Source: Mycogone perniciosa
Lineage: Eukaryota > Ascomycota > Sordariomycetes > Hypocreales > Hypocreaceae
Direction of reading: 5' to 3'
DNA length: 64,000 nucleotides
Assembly: GCA_025331125.1 (NCBI GenBank)
Contig: JAOALB010000058.1
Coordinates: 62,001 to 126,000, forward strand
Of this stretch, positions 43,799-54,461 are shown piece after piece. The first letter of the stretch is position 1; each line of letters starts with the position of its first letter. A program made the position numbers and the translations under genes. The notes under the pieces were generated by a model, which was given only the letters and a program-made list of their open reading frames with translations, was not told where the DNA came from and ran no database searches.

Positions 43799-45777
43799 TT
43801 ATCGTGACAAGTCAAATCCTCGGATGAAACCATCACTGCCATCCATGTAGCCTGCGGTAATTATGCTCGCCCAGCATGCCGATGAATCTCGAGTGGACCC
43901 TACAGCCCTTTCTTTCTGATTCTTGGTCTTTGTCTCGGTTGCATGGCTTGTCGAAGAGCAAGGAAGACTAGTCACTTCGTTTTCAGCTTTGCCACTTGGC
44001 AAAACTTCTCTGCATTGTGCGCCTCTCTGACAAAAATTCGTTGAACTGTGGTACAAGGACCATTTGCATAAGCGATGGAGGCGCAGCCCAGGATCAAATG
44101 AGACGAGGATAATAGGTCTTGGCTTGCCATTGTTGTTGAAAAGCCTTGGAGAATAGACTAGAAACCTGTCATCTGTTGACCAGTCAACTTCATCGAAGTG
44201 GCCTTGAGGATTCAATAGCCCATAGAGGTGGTCCAAAGCAGGAGCTTGCGACTCTGTGTCTTGCACGCATGGCCAGAATCGGACCTCGTGGTCTCTAGTT
44301 GCATCCACGACTTTGGGAAAAATTGATGTTGGTGGGTCAATATCGACTGTTGGGCACAAACTTGATACCTGTGCCCTTACCCGAAGTCGCAATCGCTTGG
44401 CTGTTGGTTGAGTAGGCGGGGGATCGTTGACCAGATCCACAAAGGCCCTACATGACGCGTTGTAGGAGCGTACGGGAGAGTCGTGGAACGTGAATGGGAT
44501 AGGTGATGAGCCCCCGTCGCCATAATGTAAGCTCTTCGGTGAGCGTATTTCGTTATGGATATCGTTATTCCAATAGTCCGGATCTTCGAAATTGTCCATC
44601 GTACCATTGTCGTGAGTCAAAGGCGGGAAAAGGAGCTCCTTTTTGTAGCAAGTGCGTTGGCTCTGGGGCTTTGTACAAGGGAGTTCTTTTCGGGTTTCGA
44701 TAATGAATATTTTGCCAGATGCCTCATCTTTAGAGAGTTCAAGGGTACTCCATCGATCATCGACGGGCCCTTCCGTTGCTCTTCTTCGCCAGAGGTCAGA
44801 TCTTGGTAGAACCTGGGTGGTCGAGGGATCTCCGAGACGAAAGCGAAAGGCGTAATAGAATGAATTCCATCTGGTTTCTCCCGAATCAACCGGTTCCTGA
44901 CTTGATAGGCCGTAAAAGTGGTTGTTAAAAATCTCGAAACAAATCGTCGATCCCATTTCGGCACCGAAAAGATCCCAGAGTACAAGCCTCTGCGATATCC
45001 ATTCGCCATTTTTAAGGGACAGTCCTCGAAGCACCCAACACTTTTGACCGTCTCCAGCGGGCTCCGATCGGGTACCATAGTAGAGAAACTCGTCATTATT
45101 GCGAACAAAGATGTCGCTTGTCGAGGCGAGTGAATGGGAACTTATGATATTTGTGCCTTGGAGATCGCATACCAGCAGCCACTTGCTGGATGTACGTTGT
45201 TTCTTTTGAACGTATAAGCATGATACTATACCACTGGCCTGATACAATGGCTTGAATTTGTAGGGCTGGTCTTCTTCAAAATCAGGTATTGCTGAGGCTT
45301 TGATAAGCATAGGAATGTCGACGGCTATTTCTTGAATAACAGATCCTTGAGGGCGGAAGATTCCCATAACATGTTGATTGGCCACCCCATGTTGCATGGT
45401 TGTGTAGCAAATTGTACTGTTCGCAAGGATGAAGTGGATTGCATCATTGGCAACCGTTAATACTTGGAATGGTCTTGCTGTTTGGATGGCATCGCGACGC
45501 TTGACCAGGCGTCGCAGTCCCTGAGCATAGTTGCCTGTGCCACAGGCATCCTCGTATTCAGCGGAAAACCCGGCTTGCTTAAGCGGCTATCAGTACGATT
45601 ACTCAGTCATCTGCAAGGAATAACGTCACAGACCTGTAGAACAATCCGACAGACATGTTGATCCATGAGAATATACTGGAATCGGCGACCGCACAAAGCC
45701 AAATGAAACAAGTCGTCTGGCTCGAGATTCTCAACAATGAGTCTGATAATCTCGATAGGCATCTGAAGGATACCCAT
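43799..45777 (-). CDS. F-box protein of unknown target
   Basis: Two exons, 45777-45634 and 45586-43799 (47-bp intron, GTCTGT...TAG, phase 0), give 643 residues. Residues 1-45 form an F-box (MPIEIIRLIVENLEPDDLFHLALCGRRFQYIL). An F-box binds Skp1 and recruits targets to SCF ubiquitin ligases. The rest has no repeats that I recognise (no WD40 or LRR), but holds conserved-looking strands such as WVLRGLSLKNGEW, RLVLWDLFGAEMGSTICFEIFNNHFYGLSSQ and FYYAFRFRLGDPST, then GYMDGSDGFIRGFDLSR at the end. This layout fits lineage-specific fungal F-box proteins with a beta-rich C-terminal domain. The substrate is unknown. Confidence 0.8.
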
Positions 45778-46956
45778 GGCCGTGAACTTGCCTGGGCCAG
45801 AGATAAATAGAGAGAAAGATATAAATGGAATAGAAGCACAGGCTGGGCAGGTTAGCAGTCCAGTCGGCAGGTGGTTATAAGCAGCGCCGAGAGCAGAACC
45901 TAGCCGCAGAGCCTCGTTTGCTCGGTTTTGAGTCTAGGCCATGTACGAAGTAGATCGCAATCGGTTTGATGCAGCCAGAGGGTGGCCACTACGTTTACCC
46001 TTGCAGCAGCTGGAAGACATTCCCGTCGTCTTACACGCCAATCCTGCGGGACACCAGCCGCTTTTCCGTTTCGCACCTATTCACATATTTCCACAAGGCC
46101 CATTCAAGCCAACACAAGCCAGCTTAGGCCTACGGTGACACAAGCATGTTGGCCCGTGTTCGGTCGGAAGCGGCCATGTTGTTTTGTCACATCTGGCTGC
46201 CATCGAAGGCAAACACTGATGATGAAAATGAGACCGAAAGTGGCTGGTGCGGCTCCAAGTTGAGGCTCTTCGACCCAGGCTAAGTTAGTTTTAGTGATAC
46301 TAAGTGTGGCTCAATTGCTCTTGTGACGAAACATTGAGGCTCAACAAGGACGCTATGAACTTGACTCGCGACTAAATAGTGTAAAAACTTTCTCCTGTCT
46401 CATAGTCAATGATTCTGGTAGGGGTAGGGTGGGTAGGGGCCGGGCTAGGCTGCGAGGAGGGTAGCCAGCAGGCCGCATTATGCCTGGAAAGTCTTTGATC
46501 CTGCGGAGTAAGAAGTACTTGTAAGAACGGAGAGGGCAGTGCCCGTGACAAGGGTCTCTGCCTACTGCAGGAGGCCTCGACATATCGGGTATTAGTATGG
46601 ATCCTGATCACGGTGAGGTGGGAGAGATGATTGTTGCTCTACGAAGTACGGAGACGCCTCACGTGACCTTATAATTCCATCATTTCCACTCACAGACTTC
46701 CAAGGTGACTCACCGTCTCATCAGTGAATAGTTGGGGGGTTACCGATACATGCACGTTTGGTGCACACACACAGCGTATTGGAACGCCACATGCCATGCA
46801 ATTTACAAATCACATTCGTACCGATGCCGACGCACGCCGCCGCAGAGCCTCAGCATCCCGTTAGTCATCTGAGTGGACGCCAAAAGCGCAAAGAAGAACA
46901 AAAAGAAAACCACCCCAATTGATGGGAGGAAACGAAAACCATATGAGAAGGCATAA
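45778..46956. other. Gene-free DNA upstream of the F-box gene
   Basis: 1.2 kb, no supported gene. It includes the F-box gene promoter and TACGAAGTA-like copies near 46641. Confidence 0.5.
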
Positions 46957-47027
46957 GGTTCCAGAGGGAGTCGAACCCTCGCTGGCGGAATCAGAATCCG
47001 CAGTCATAACCGTTAGACCATGGAACC
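46957..47027 (-). tRNA. tRNA-Gln (anticodon CUG)
   Basis: The minus strand folds into a cloverleaf of 71 nt: acceptor GGTTCCA/TGGAACC, D-arm GTCT...TGAC, anticodon stem GCGGA/TCCGC with loop TTCTGAT (anticodon CTG), variable AGC, T-arm GAGGG/CCCTC with loop TTCGACT. No intron. CCA is not encoded, as in eukaryotes. Confidence 0.93.
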
Positions 47028-47525
47028 AGTCGAAGTGGTGATCCACTTCCCATGCGACGAGTAGCTCTGTCTGTGGGTTGGCTTACATACCATACCTAGC
47101 TAGACAGCATCCCACATCTTCCGCATTTTAGTATAGGGTAGCTCGTTCATGATTTGACGGCATTTCGAGCTGACATACGGAGTAGTACCGTACATTCAAA
47201 GGGGATAAGCCTGGGTCGTATGGAGAACGTCCGTTGGAAGTCGACAGAGATCACACTGGCTTCGTCTGGATAACAGCCTAACAAAAAGACAAGAAAGCGA
47301 TACTGTCTGCTTGCTAAGCTTTGCACCATGTTCATTATTTTTTCTATTTAAAGAAATATCACGTAAGTCGTAGTAATCCCAATCAATGTGTAATCAACGC
47401 CCTTGGGACAGTCCAAAGTACAGTGCAGAAACTGTCTTCATGACTTACACCAAAACTGCTCCCCCAAAACTTACACTCTCAACCATCTCGTTACGATTAT
47501 CTGAGTGACTTGGCAACAGAACAAA
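47028..47525. other. Intergenic region tRNA-Gln/MOSC fusion
   Basis: About 500 bp: tRNA upstream DNA and the promoter of the fusion gene. One TACGGAGTA element lies at 47176-47184. Confidence 0.5.
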
Positions 47526-49235
47526 ATGGGAAAATCATTCACTATTGATTTAACTGCGCCTTTTGAGGTGGACAGGCTCCTTGAAATCCGTACATCTAAG
47601 ATGAAAAAGATGGCTGGTGTGAACGTCATGTCTGGCATCGATAAGACAATACACACAGGGGCGATGAAAGTCGGCAAATTTGGCCTGGAAGGGGATGAGC
47701 ATGATCCCACTTTCCACGGAGGCATCGATAAAGCAATCCTTGGTTGTAAGTTCTCCCGGGTAATAATTGTGAGCCATCTATCATAACACTTGTGCATAGA
47801 CTGTTCCTCGCACTATCTGGAGTGGCAAGCGGCCTACCCGGAACGTACGGACAAGTTCGTGCCTGGAGGGTTCGGCGAGAATTTCGTTACAGCTCATATG
47901 AATGAGCGTAATGTCTGCATCGGCGACGTTATATCGGTAGGCCCCGAGGTTGTGCTTCAGGTGTCTCTCCCACGCCAGCCCTGCTTCAAGCTCAATCACC
48001 GCTTCTCCCTCAAGAATTTCGCCCCAGAGACCTACAAGACCAGTCGTACGGGATGGTATTATCGTGTCCTGCGCGAGGGAACCGTCAATGTTGGCGATGA
48101 GCTGCGACTAGTGGAGCGAAAATGGCCCGAATGGACGGTGGAACGCGTTCAAGAGTATCTGCATCGAGTTACGGATGACCTTGAAATGAACGAGAAGATA
48201 TCAGAGATCGAGAGCCTGGGAGATGAAAGTCGGGGTCAGTTCAAAAAGCGAGTAGCCAAGGCGAAGAGACAAGTACAGAAACAACAAGAATCTTGGGAGG
48301 ACTTTAAAGTGATAAGCCGCAAGATGGAGACACCAAGGATTGTGTCGCTGATGTTGGAGGCTACTGCACTTGACCCTGGTTTTGACCACTTCCCTTGGGG
48401 GGGCGCGCATGCGAAGCTCAAACTCCCGAATGGATTCGTCAGGACTTATTCAGTGGCGTCTAGTTATGGAAAAGGTCCCCAAGCAATCAGGAGACTAGGA
48501 TTTGGGATTGCCCTTGAACCGAACAGTCGGGGTGGCTCCCGCTACATCCATGAGTCTGTTAAAGTTGGCGATACCCTCCAGGTTGGGAAAGTTACTTCCG
48601 GCAACAAGCCTCTAGGGGTTGCAAGCCACCACGTGTTCGTTGCGGGAGGCATTGGCATTACGGCTTTCATGGAGCAGATGAGAGTGTATGATTCTATAAA
48701 CTGGAGCTTCCAGCTGCATTATGCTATACGATCTATGGATGATTTCCCCTTTCGCGATCGGCTAGAGTCTTATGGAGACCGAGTCGTTCTTTACGACAGA
48801 TCGAAAGGCCAGAGAATGGATATCAGGAAAATAACCAACACACTCCCTTGGAACAGCCATATATATATCTGCGGACCTGATAGGATGATGGAGGCAGCCA
48901 GAAATGCCGTTGAGGAGCGTGGCCTCCCACCGGATGAGGCGCACTTTGAAGCTTTTGGGGCTAATGTCACAGGCGATCCTTTCGAAGTGCGTGTCGTTAA
49001 CAAGGGTGACAAGGTTCTTACGGTTGGAGAGGAAGAAACTTTGTTGGAGGTTCTTCAGCGCGAGTTTGGCGACATTCCCTCGAGCTGCGAAGTTGGAAAC
49101 TGTGGGACGTGCAAGATCACACTCAAGGGCGGAGAGGTCATTCACAGAGGGTCGGGTCTTATGCCAGAAGATAGGTGTTCGTCAATGTTGGCGTGTGTCA
49201 GCCGAGGCGTTGGGAGAATTGCTATCGAGATTTAG
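47526..49235 (+). CDS. MOSC, 3-alpha and FMN/2Fe-2S reductase fusion protein
   Basis: Two exons, 47526-47745 and 47800-49235 (54-bp intron, phase 1), give 551 residues. Domain order: MOSC domain (about 1-170) with HGGIDKAI, GGFGENF and QPCFKLNHRF, whose Cys135 is the conserved MOSC Cys; a YiiM-type 3-alpha segment (about 180-225, EWTVERVQEYLHR); then a phthalate-dioxygenase-reductase-like module with FMN motif RTYSVAS (288-294), NAD motif GGIGIT (356-361) and CGPDRMM (431-437), and a C-terminal plant-type 2Fe-2S domain with Cys503, 508, 511 and 539. The MOSC family binds molybdenum cofactor or its sulfur; the reductase part passes electrons from NAD(P)H. A molybdo-enzyme-like N-oxide or hydroxylamine reductase (YiiM/mARC chemistry) is inference. 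Confidence 0.88.
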
Positions 49236-49445
49236 ATGTGAATATCTCCATGAGGTTCACTATGCAACAAATTATAAAGAAATATGCCTATAAACTCTGG
49301 TGGAGGTTGATGACTTTTCGAATTCTTCGAATTCTGGCAATTAAATAATAATATTATTCCTCCCTTTTGCAACGATGAATCAAGTCGTTTCCGATTTCGT
49401 GAAAACACCATATTCCATTTGACCGAGCTCTCAGATATCACAAAC
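49236..49445. other. 3' region of MOSC fusion gene
   Basis: 210 bp, A/T-rich, no gene. Confidence 0.4.
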
Positions 49446-49543
49446 GGCGAGATGGCCGAGTTGGTTATGGCGTCAGGTTAAGGCTACCTTAACAGCAATT
49501 CCTGGTGGAGCAATCCGCGTGGGTTCGAGTCCCACTCTCGTCA
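49446..49543 (+). tRNA. tRNA-Leu (anticodon AAG) with intron
   Basis: Acceptor GGCGAGA pairs with TCTCGTC (one G-U), D-stem GCC/GGC, anticodon stem TCAGG/CCTGG, loop TTAAGG...T with anticodon AAG, long variable arm (type II, as Leu), T-arm GTGGG/CCCAC with loop TTCGAGT, discriminator A at 49543. A 16-nt intron (CTACCTTAACAGCAAT) sits after position 37. It contains CCTTAA, complementary to the anticodon-loop TTAAGG, as in nuclear tRNA introns. Confidence 0.9.
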
Positions 49544-49891
49544 ATTTTTGCCATTTTGTGCAACCTCCATGGTCGAAAAAGCCGAAGTCGAATTGAATAT
49601 TGCGACTGATTTGACGGAGACGAGCTCTGACTTTTTGGAACCTGCTGGAGTATTAAGATAACTGGACGCCTTCTATGTTAACAGTAAAAATGCACTGTGT
49701 GTAGCTATCCCAATACTGTACCTATCGATATGAAGGGTGGGGCTAATTTTTTTCCTGACTTCGCTGCTGCTGAACCTCTTGCGACAACTGATGAGCTCAG
49801 TTTGTCAAAGTGTTGCATCAGTGACAAAACCGTGTTAATGAGCCTTGTAATTTTTGACAAGGCGAATTAGGCGCTACGAACGGTCTTCAAG
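49544..49891. other. Intergenic region tRNA-Leu/RRP7
   Basis: 348 bp with the T-run tRNA terminator (TTTTTG at about 49544-49550) and the RRP7 promoter. No other feature seen. Confidence 0.5.
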
Positions 49892-50830
49892 ATGGCTCTC
49901 GCCGAGTCAACAGGCGATCAATTCGCCATTCTTCCCATCCAAATACCGCCGGTGGCATCATTCCCAGAGACAGCTATCCACGAGGTGCGAATACGAAGAA
50001 ACGCGCCGAAGATTCCTACAGAAAACGATTCTCGTAGTCTATTCCTGAAGAATGTTCCTTCAGATAGCACGGAACCACATTTCAGGGCGGTCTTTACCGA
50101 ACTTGTCGGAGCTGGGCGATTCGAGAGCATCACGTTCGACGACGAGGAGAAGGCTGCCCTTGCTATTGACCCTGCTCGAGCCACAAAGGTCGCTGGGTTT
50201 GTGCGGAAGCGGAAGCGAGGGGACGTGGAAGATGAGGAGAGGGAAGAAGAGGAGGCTGCACGACTTCCAGAAATATGGTCACGGCAATTGCATAGGAGCA
50301 GCAGCACTGCGATAGTGTTGTTGGCCGATGAAAAGAGTGTGCAACTCGTTCTTAAAGCCATTGCCAAAGTTCACAAGACGAAGAAGTACCCTGTCTGGGG
50401 GCAAAACCTCGCGGATGACGTGCCGTCTCTAGGGTCATCATGGATCGCCTCACATCTGCAACTTTGTCGTGCTGACAAAGCAGAGACACAGAGAGCTACA
50501 CATGCCTTCTTCAACGTATTTAACAGGAAGGAGAAAGAAGCTGCTGAGCTTAGCAAGAGACTTCGCAACGAGCCTGATGAGGATGGTTTTGTTACTGTCA
50601 CACGTGGTGGAAAGGTTGCTCCTGCGAACCAATACGAGGCTGAGGAGGCAAGGAAAAAGATGATTGAGAAGGACTCCAAGAAGAAGTCTGAGATGAAAGA
50701 CTTCTATCGATTCCAATTGCGAGAACGACGGAAGAAGGAACAGGCTGCGCTACTCAGACGTTTCGAAGAGGACAGGAGAAAGGTCAATGCCATGCGGGAG
50801 AAGAGGGGGAAGTTCAAACCCGAGACATGA
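49892..50830 (+). CDS. RRP7: Rrp7, pre-rRNA processing factor
   Basis: Single exon, 312 residues. Rrp7 is a nucleolar 40S-assembly factor (UTP-C/CURI related) needed for 18S rRNA maturation. Seen: an N-terminal globular part with the RRM-like RSLFLKNVPSDSTEPHFRAVF, GRFESITFDDEEK and SSSTAIVLLADEKSVQLVLKAI, a spacer, then the signature C-terminus NEPDEDGFVTVTRGGK followed by a long basic helix (KKKSEMKDFYRFQLRERRK, LLRRFEEDRRKV, MREKRGKFKPET). That helix is the Rrp7 hallmark. The ATG at 49892 is the first ATG of the frame after tRNA-Leu. Confidence 0.93.
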   Translation: MALAESTGDQFAILPIQIPPVASFPETAIHEVRIRRNAPKIPTENDSRSLFLKNVPSDSTEPHFRAVFTELVGAGRFESITFDDEEKAALAIDPARATKVAGFVRKRKRGDVEDEEREEEEAARLPEIWSRQLHRSSSTAIVLLADEKSVQLVLKAIAKVHKTKKYPVWGQNLADDVPSLGSSWIASHLQLCRADKAETQRATHAFFNVFNRKEKEAAELSKRLRNEPDEDGFVTVTRGGKVAPANQYEAEEARKKMIEKDSKKKSEMKDFYRFQLRERRKKEQAALLRRFEEDRRKVNAMREKRGKFKPET

Positions 50831-51863
50831 ATTGGTCAATGCAATTCAAACAATTTATACAAAGTGAGTTAACTTTCTTACCCTGCATTCCCTTACCCAA
50901 CATGATGACGCACGCGGGGCCATCGAGAGGCTGGAGCGGACTTGAGGCAACTCGAGTTTAGCTTGGCGATGCCGAAAACCACCGCGCTACTCCATCTTCT
51001 CAAACTGTCTGAAGCATTGGGAATATCCATATTATCCTTGTTTTCCAACATACGATGTGACGCTAACAAGACCGAAGCGGCTTGGCTTATAGGCCTTCAA
51101 AAGGCCACCAGAACGAGCCGGCTCCGCCAGGAAGTCCAACAGCGGCGTTTCCCCAGAGCTGTATGGGGGTTTTCCGCCCTTCGGTACCATATTGGAGCTA
51201 GTTAGCTGGGGATCTCCCCAAGCCAGTTTATCTCACATTTGTGGATGGACCATTGAACCGATACCTGACTATCATAATCCCTTCTATTCATCATGTTTCT
51301 GCTCGGCTTCGAGGCTTGAATCGATAAGAACCAACGCCGCCAGTTGTCTGGGATGTTGGCTTACTACAACTGGGTTTGCGATGTTTGATGCTTGACGTTC
51401 ACGGGAGTGCCAATATGGATATCATGGGAGTCCTGACTTAGACGACAAACTGGGGCCTACGCTCCTAAAATATAATCTATGAGAGAGGTCCATGACTGCT
51501 GAAAACGGATAAATCAACGTGAATCTACAAGTAAAAAGAAGAAGAAGAAGAAGAAGAAGAAGAAGAAAAGGCTTTTCTAATGAATCCTGCTTGACTCTTT
51601 CATCCAATGGCCATCTCATCAGCTGCATTTGGCATTCGAGTCTGGTTTGTTTGGCTTAGTCATCGGATTAGGTAGGCATTGTTTACTTTCCCCACATGGC
51701 AACCAAAACATACAGGGGTTGCATGGGACCCTGTAGCTCACTTTACCGGAAGGCATCTCCAATGTCGGGCTTCATACGGAGTATTAAGGTATCGTTCTGA
51801 AAGACATGACACTGGCAAAAAGGAAATAAGATACGTTTCTGGCGCTACTACTTTCAGTTCACC
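50831..51863. other. Intergenic region RRP7/ADIP-type gene
   Basis: About 1 kb without a gene. It holds a (GAA)n tract at 51537-51570 and a TACGGAGTA element at 51775-51783 in the promoter of the next gene. Confidence 0.55.
51537..51570. repeat. (GAA)n microsatellite
   Basis: About eleven GAA/AAG triplets in non-coding DNA. Confidence 0.9.
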
Positions 51864-54038
51864 ATGGTCGACACCGAGAACCTGCGGGCAGCATCGTTGT
51901 ACATCAACAACCAGCTTCTATCTAGAGGCCTTTTACGCGATGGCCAGAATATCGATTTCGCAAACCTGGGGCCGGGAGGCGCAGAAACCGCTGGACGCAT
52001 TATCAGTGTTGTTAACGATCTGATACTTCGGCGTGACGTATGTCTTTCTTTGGTCCTGCCCAATAGCGATGGCTAACTGACGCCAATTCAGCGTGATGCC
52101 GAGCAGCGGGAATCACTCTCGACAGCGATGCGCAGTCTCCGGGAAGATAATTTGAAGCACACGACCGACATAACCCGATTATCGGAGAAGTGCACAGAGG
52201 CACAAAGAAAGCTCGACATTGCCACCTCATCCGAAGCTACACTGAGGACCCAACTGAAATCGGCGGAATCCACCATGCGTGGACTCAAAGACGAACTGGC
52301 ACGAACGAAAGCCCTGGTGGCACAAGCTCGCGCGTCCTGTGCGACTGAGATACGGCGGCGAGATCGGCAGATCGATACTCTCAAGAAACAAGTCGGTGAA
52401 GCTGGTCGCGCACGAGGCGCGAAAGCCAACTCCGCGGTTATGTCGATTACCGTGACGGGTGATATCGGAGGTGAGGAGAAGAAGTCTCTCACGCGGAGTG
52501 GGAATACGATGGCCGAGGACTATTCTTTGCGAAACGAAACGAATTCGTTCCTTGCCAACCTGGCTCAAAACCTGAGTGAAGAGAATGAAGCCCTGTTGAG
52601 GGCGATGCAGCAGACGAAAGATCAATTGCGCGATATGAGCGGATGGGGCAATGGTGAGAAAGAGGACGCTCAAGTTGTCAGGCAGCCAGGTTGGGAGGAG
52701 CTGGCGTCAGAGCTGGATTCGGTGATGGACGACATGAGAACCATCTTGACAAACCCGTCGTTCGTGCCGATTGAAGAGGTTATGGTGCGAGAGGAGGAAA
52801 TCAATCGTCTCAAGGCTGGCTGGATAAAGATGGAGAGTCGATGGGAGGATGCAGTCCGCCTGATGGATGGCTGGCGAAGGAGAATGGCTGCTAGTGGGGA
52901 ACCGGTCGCCGACGAAGAATTGAAAATGGGACTGCGCCTCAGTCCTGTCCGCGTCAATAATGTTGATGAGACTAGGGCTGCCCGTGAAAGGGGTCTCCCG
53001 GCCGTGAAGGAAGAGAGCGAAGAGGAAGTTGATCTGGTACAATCTCCGTGTCCTGCTCCAAGGCAACCAATGCCTGTCGAGGAACACCAGGAAGAGGAAG
53101 TTTACGAGGAGAGTGAAGGGGAATACAGCGGCTACGAGGATGAACTTCCAGTCGACGAGAAAGGCGTTGCGTCAAATGTCGAGGTGGAGGAACTATCTAC
53201 AGCCATGGCCAGTCACCATATAGTGCCATCCGCGGAGTCGTCTCCTCTCCCTGAGCCACCACAGCTGAGCCCGCTACGGAATTCAGCGTCAGCCGGTAAC
53301 CGTGGGCTTCAAATCAACAAAGTTCGACAAAAGCCTGGTGACTTCACGACAATTGCCGAGGAGAAGAAGCAGGGTTCGGTTGAAGACGCCAGGCTGGCGA
53401 AGCCCCCGCTACATCGGATCAAACCTGTAGCACAACAGTTACGTTCCGTAACGACAGCTAATAAGCTGGAAGAACGAGAACGGTCCGTGTCAACCACATC
53501 CTTAGATGATGCACTGTTGCCAAATGGAAGGAGGAGCGCTTCGGAGGATGTGAAGAGCAGTCGGCCAGAGCCTACTGACCCACAAGATGAGCCCATGGCC
53601 AACGACAGCGAAAGATCTGGAGGCTTTCGACAATTCCCCCGCCGAATGCCCCCGCGGCTGGCACGTCCTCGCAACAACGATCCAGACCCCAAGCAGAACC
53701 CACTCACCATGTCAACCATTGCTGCTAAGCTTGCTGCATCAGAGAAGGAAGCTGACGCTGCACGGGTGCGGGCAAAACTCAAGGCAGCTCGCAGCGCTTC
53801 TGGTGGTGTCCAACGACCTGTAATCGCCCACGCACCAGAGCCGCCGAAGCCAGCGGCTGAAGTGAAGCCATCGCGAGAAGACGTTGACCCGGTAAAAAGG
53901 GATCCTGTTTTACAGGAGGAACAACAGAAACCGGAGAAGCGCAAGCGTGAGCGGCGAGCGGCAAAGACATCGTCAAGGCGGAGGAGTACGCTTAGTCCTC
54001 TTGAGCTGGAGACGTTGATATCTGGCAACGCGCGATGA
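51864..54038 (+). CDS. ADIP-type coiled-coil protein
   Basis: Two exons, 51864-52037 and 52092-54038 (54-bp intron, phase 0), give 706 residues. Residues 1-60 (NLRAASLYINNQLLSRGLLRDG, IISVVNDLILRRDRDAEQRE) and the following coiled coil (about 60-180) match the fungal form of the afadin- and alpha-actinin-binding (ADIP) domain. Such proteins are linked to microtubule-organising or nuclear-division complexes; in Aspergillus a NIMA-interacting protein has a similar start, which I recall with low certainty. The rest is disordered: acidic EEEVYEESEGEYSG (about 370-400), Ser/Pro stretches, and a basic end (KRKRERRAAKTSSRRRS) with a LSPLELETLI motif. A spindle-pole role is inference. Confidence 0.78.
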
Positions 54039-54461
54039 GTGGGGGTTATGTACAGTTTATGGAATGCAAGCCATTCATTGGGACATGTGATGATTATATA
54101 CAATGTCTAAGGATTGGATAGCGTGGTTTGTCGAGTTTGCATCTTGTTGGGCGTTTTGGACTTATGGTCATGGCATGAAGAACAGTACATTTAATTTGAT
54201 GAAGTATACATGCAATCAAGCTCTCAAGATGAGAGAGGAACACAATTCAGATTCTGCTCCAGACCATCGTTATCAGTAGCATCGACAGCAACAGGTGGTA
54301 ATGGACGAAACAGTCGATGAGACATAGAGCACGGGTCATATGGCTTCTAGCATGACGGTAATGGAATTAGTATTAATTATTCCGAAACCAGAAGCAGATT
54401 CAATTTCTTATCCTCGCTAATCTTGACTGATGTCTCCCGTCCCTACTGTATAAGCACTGCC
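54039..54461. other. Convergent 3' region ADIP-type/transcription factor
   Basis: 423 bp, A/T-rich, no gene. Confidence 0.55.
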
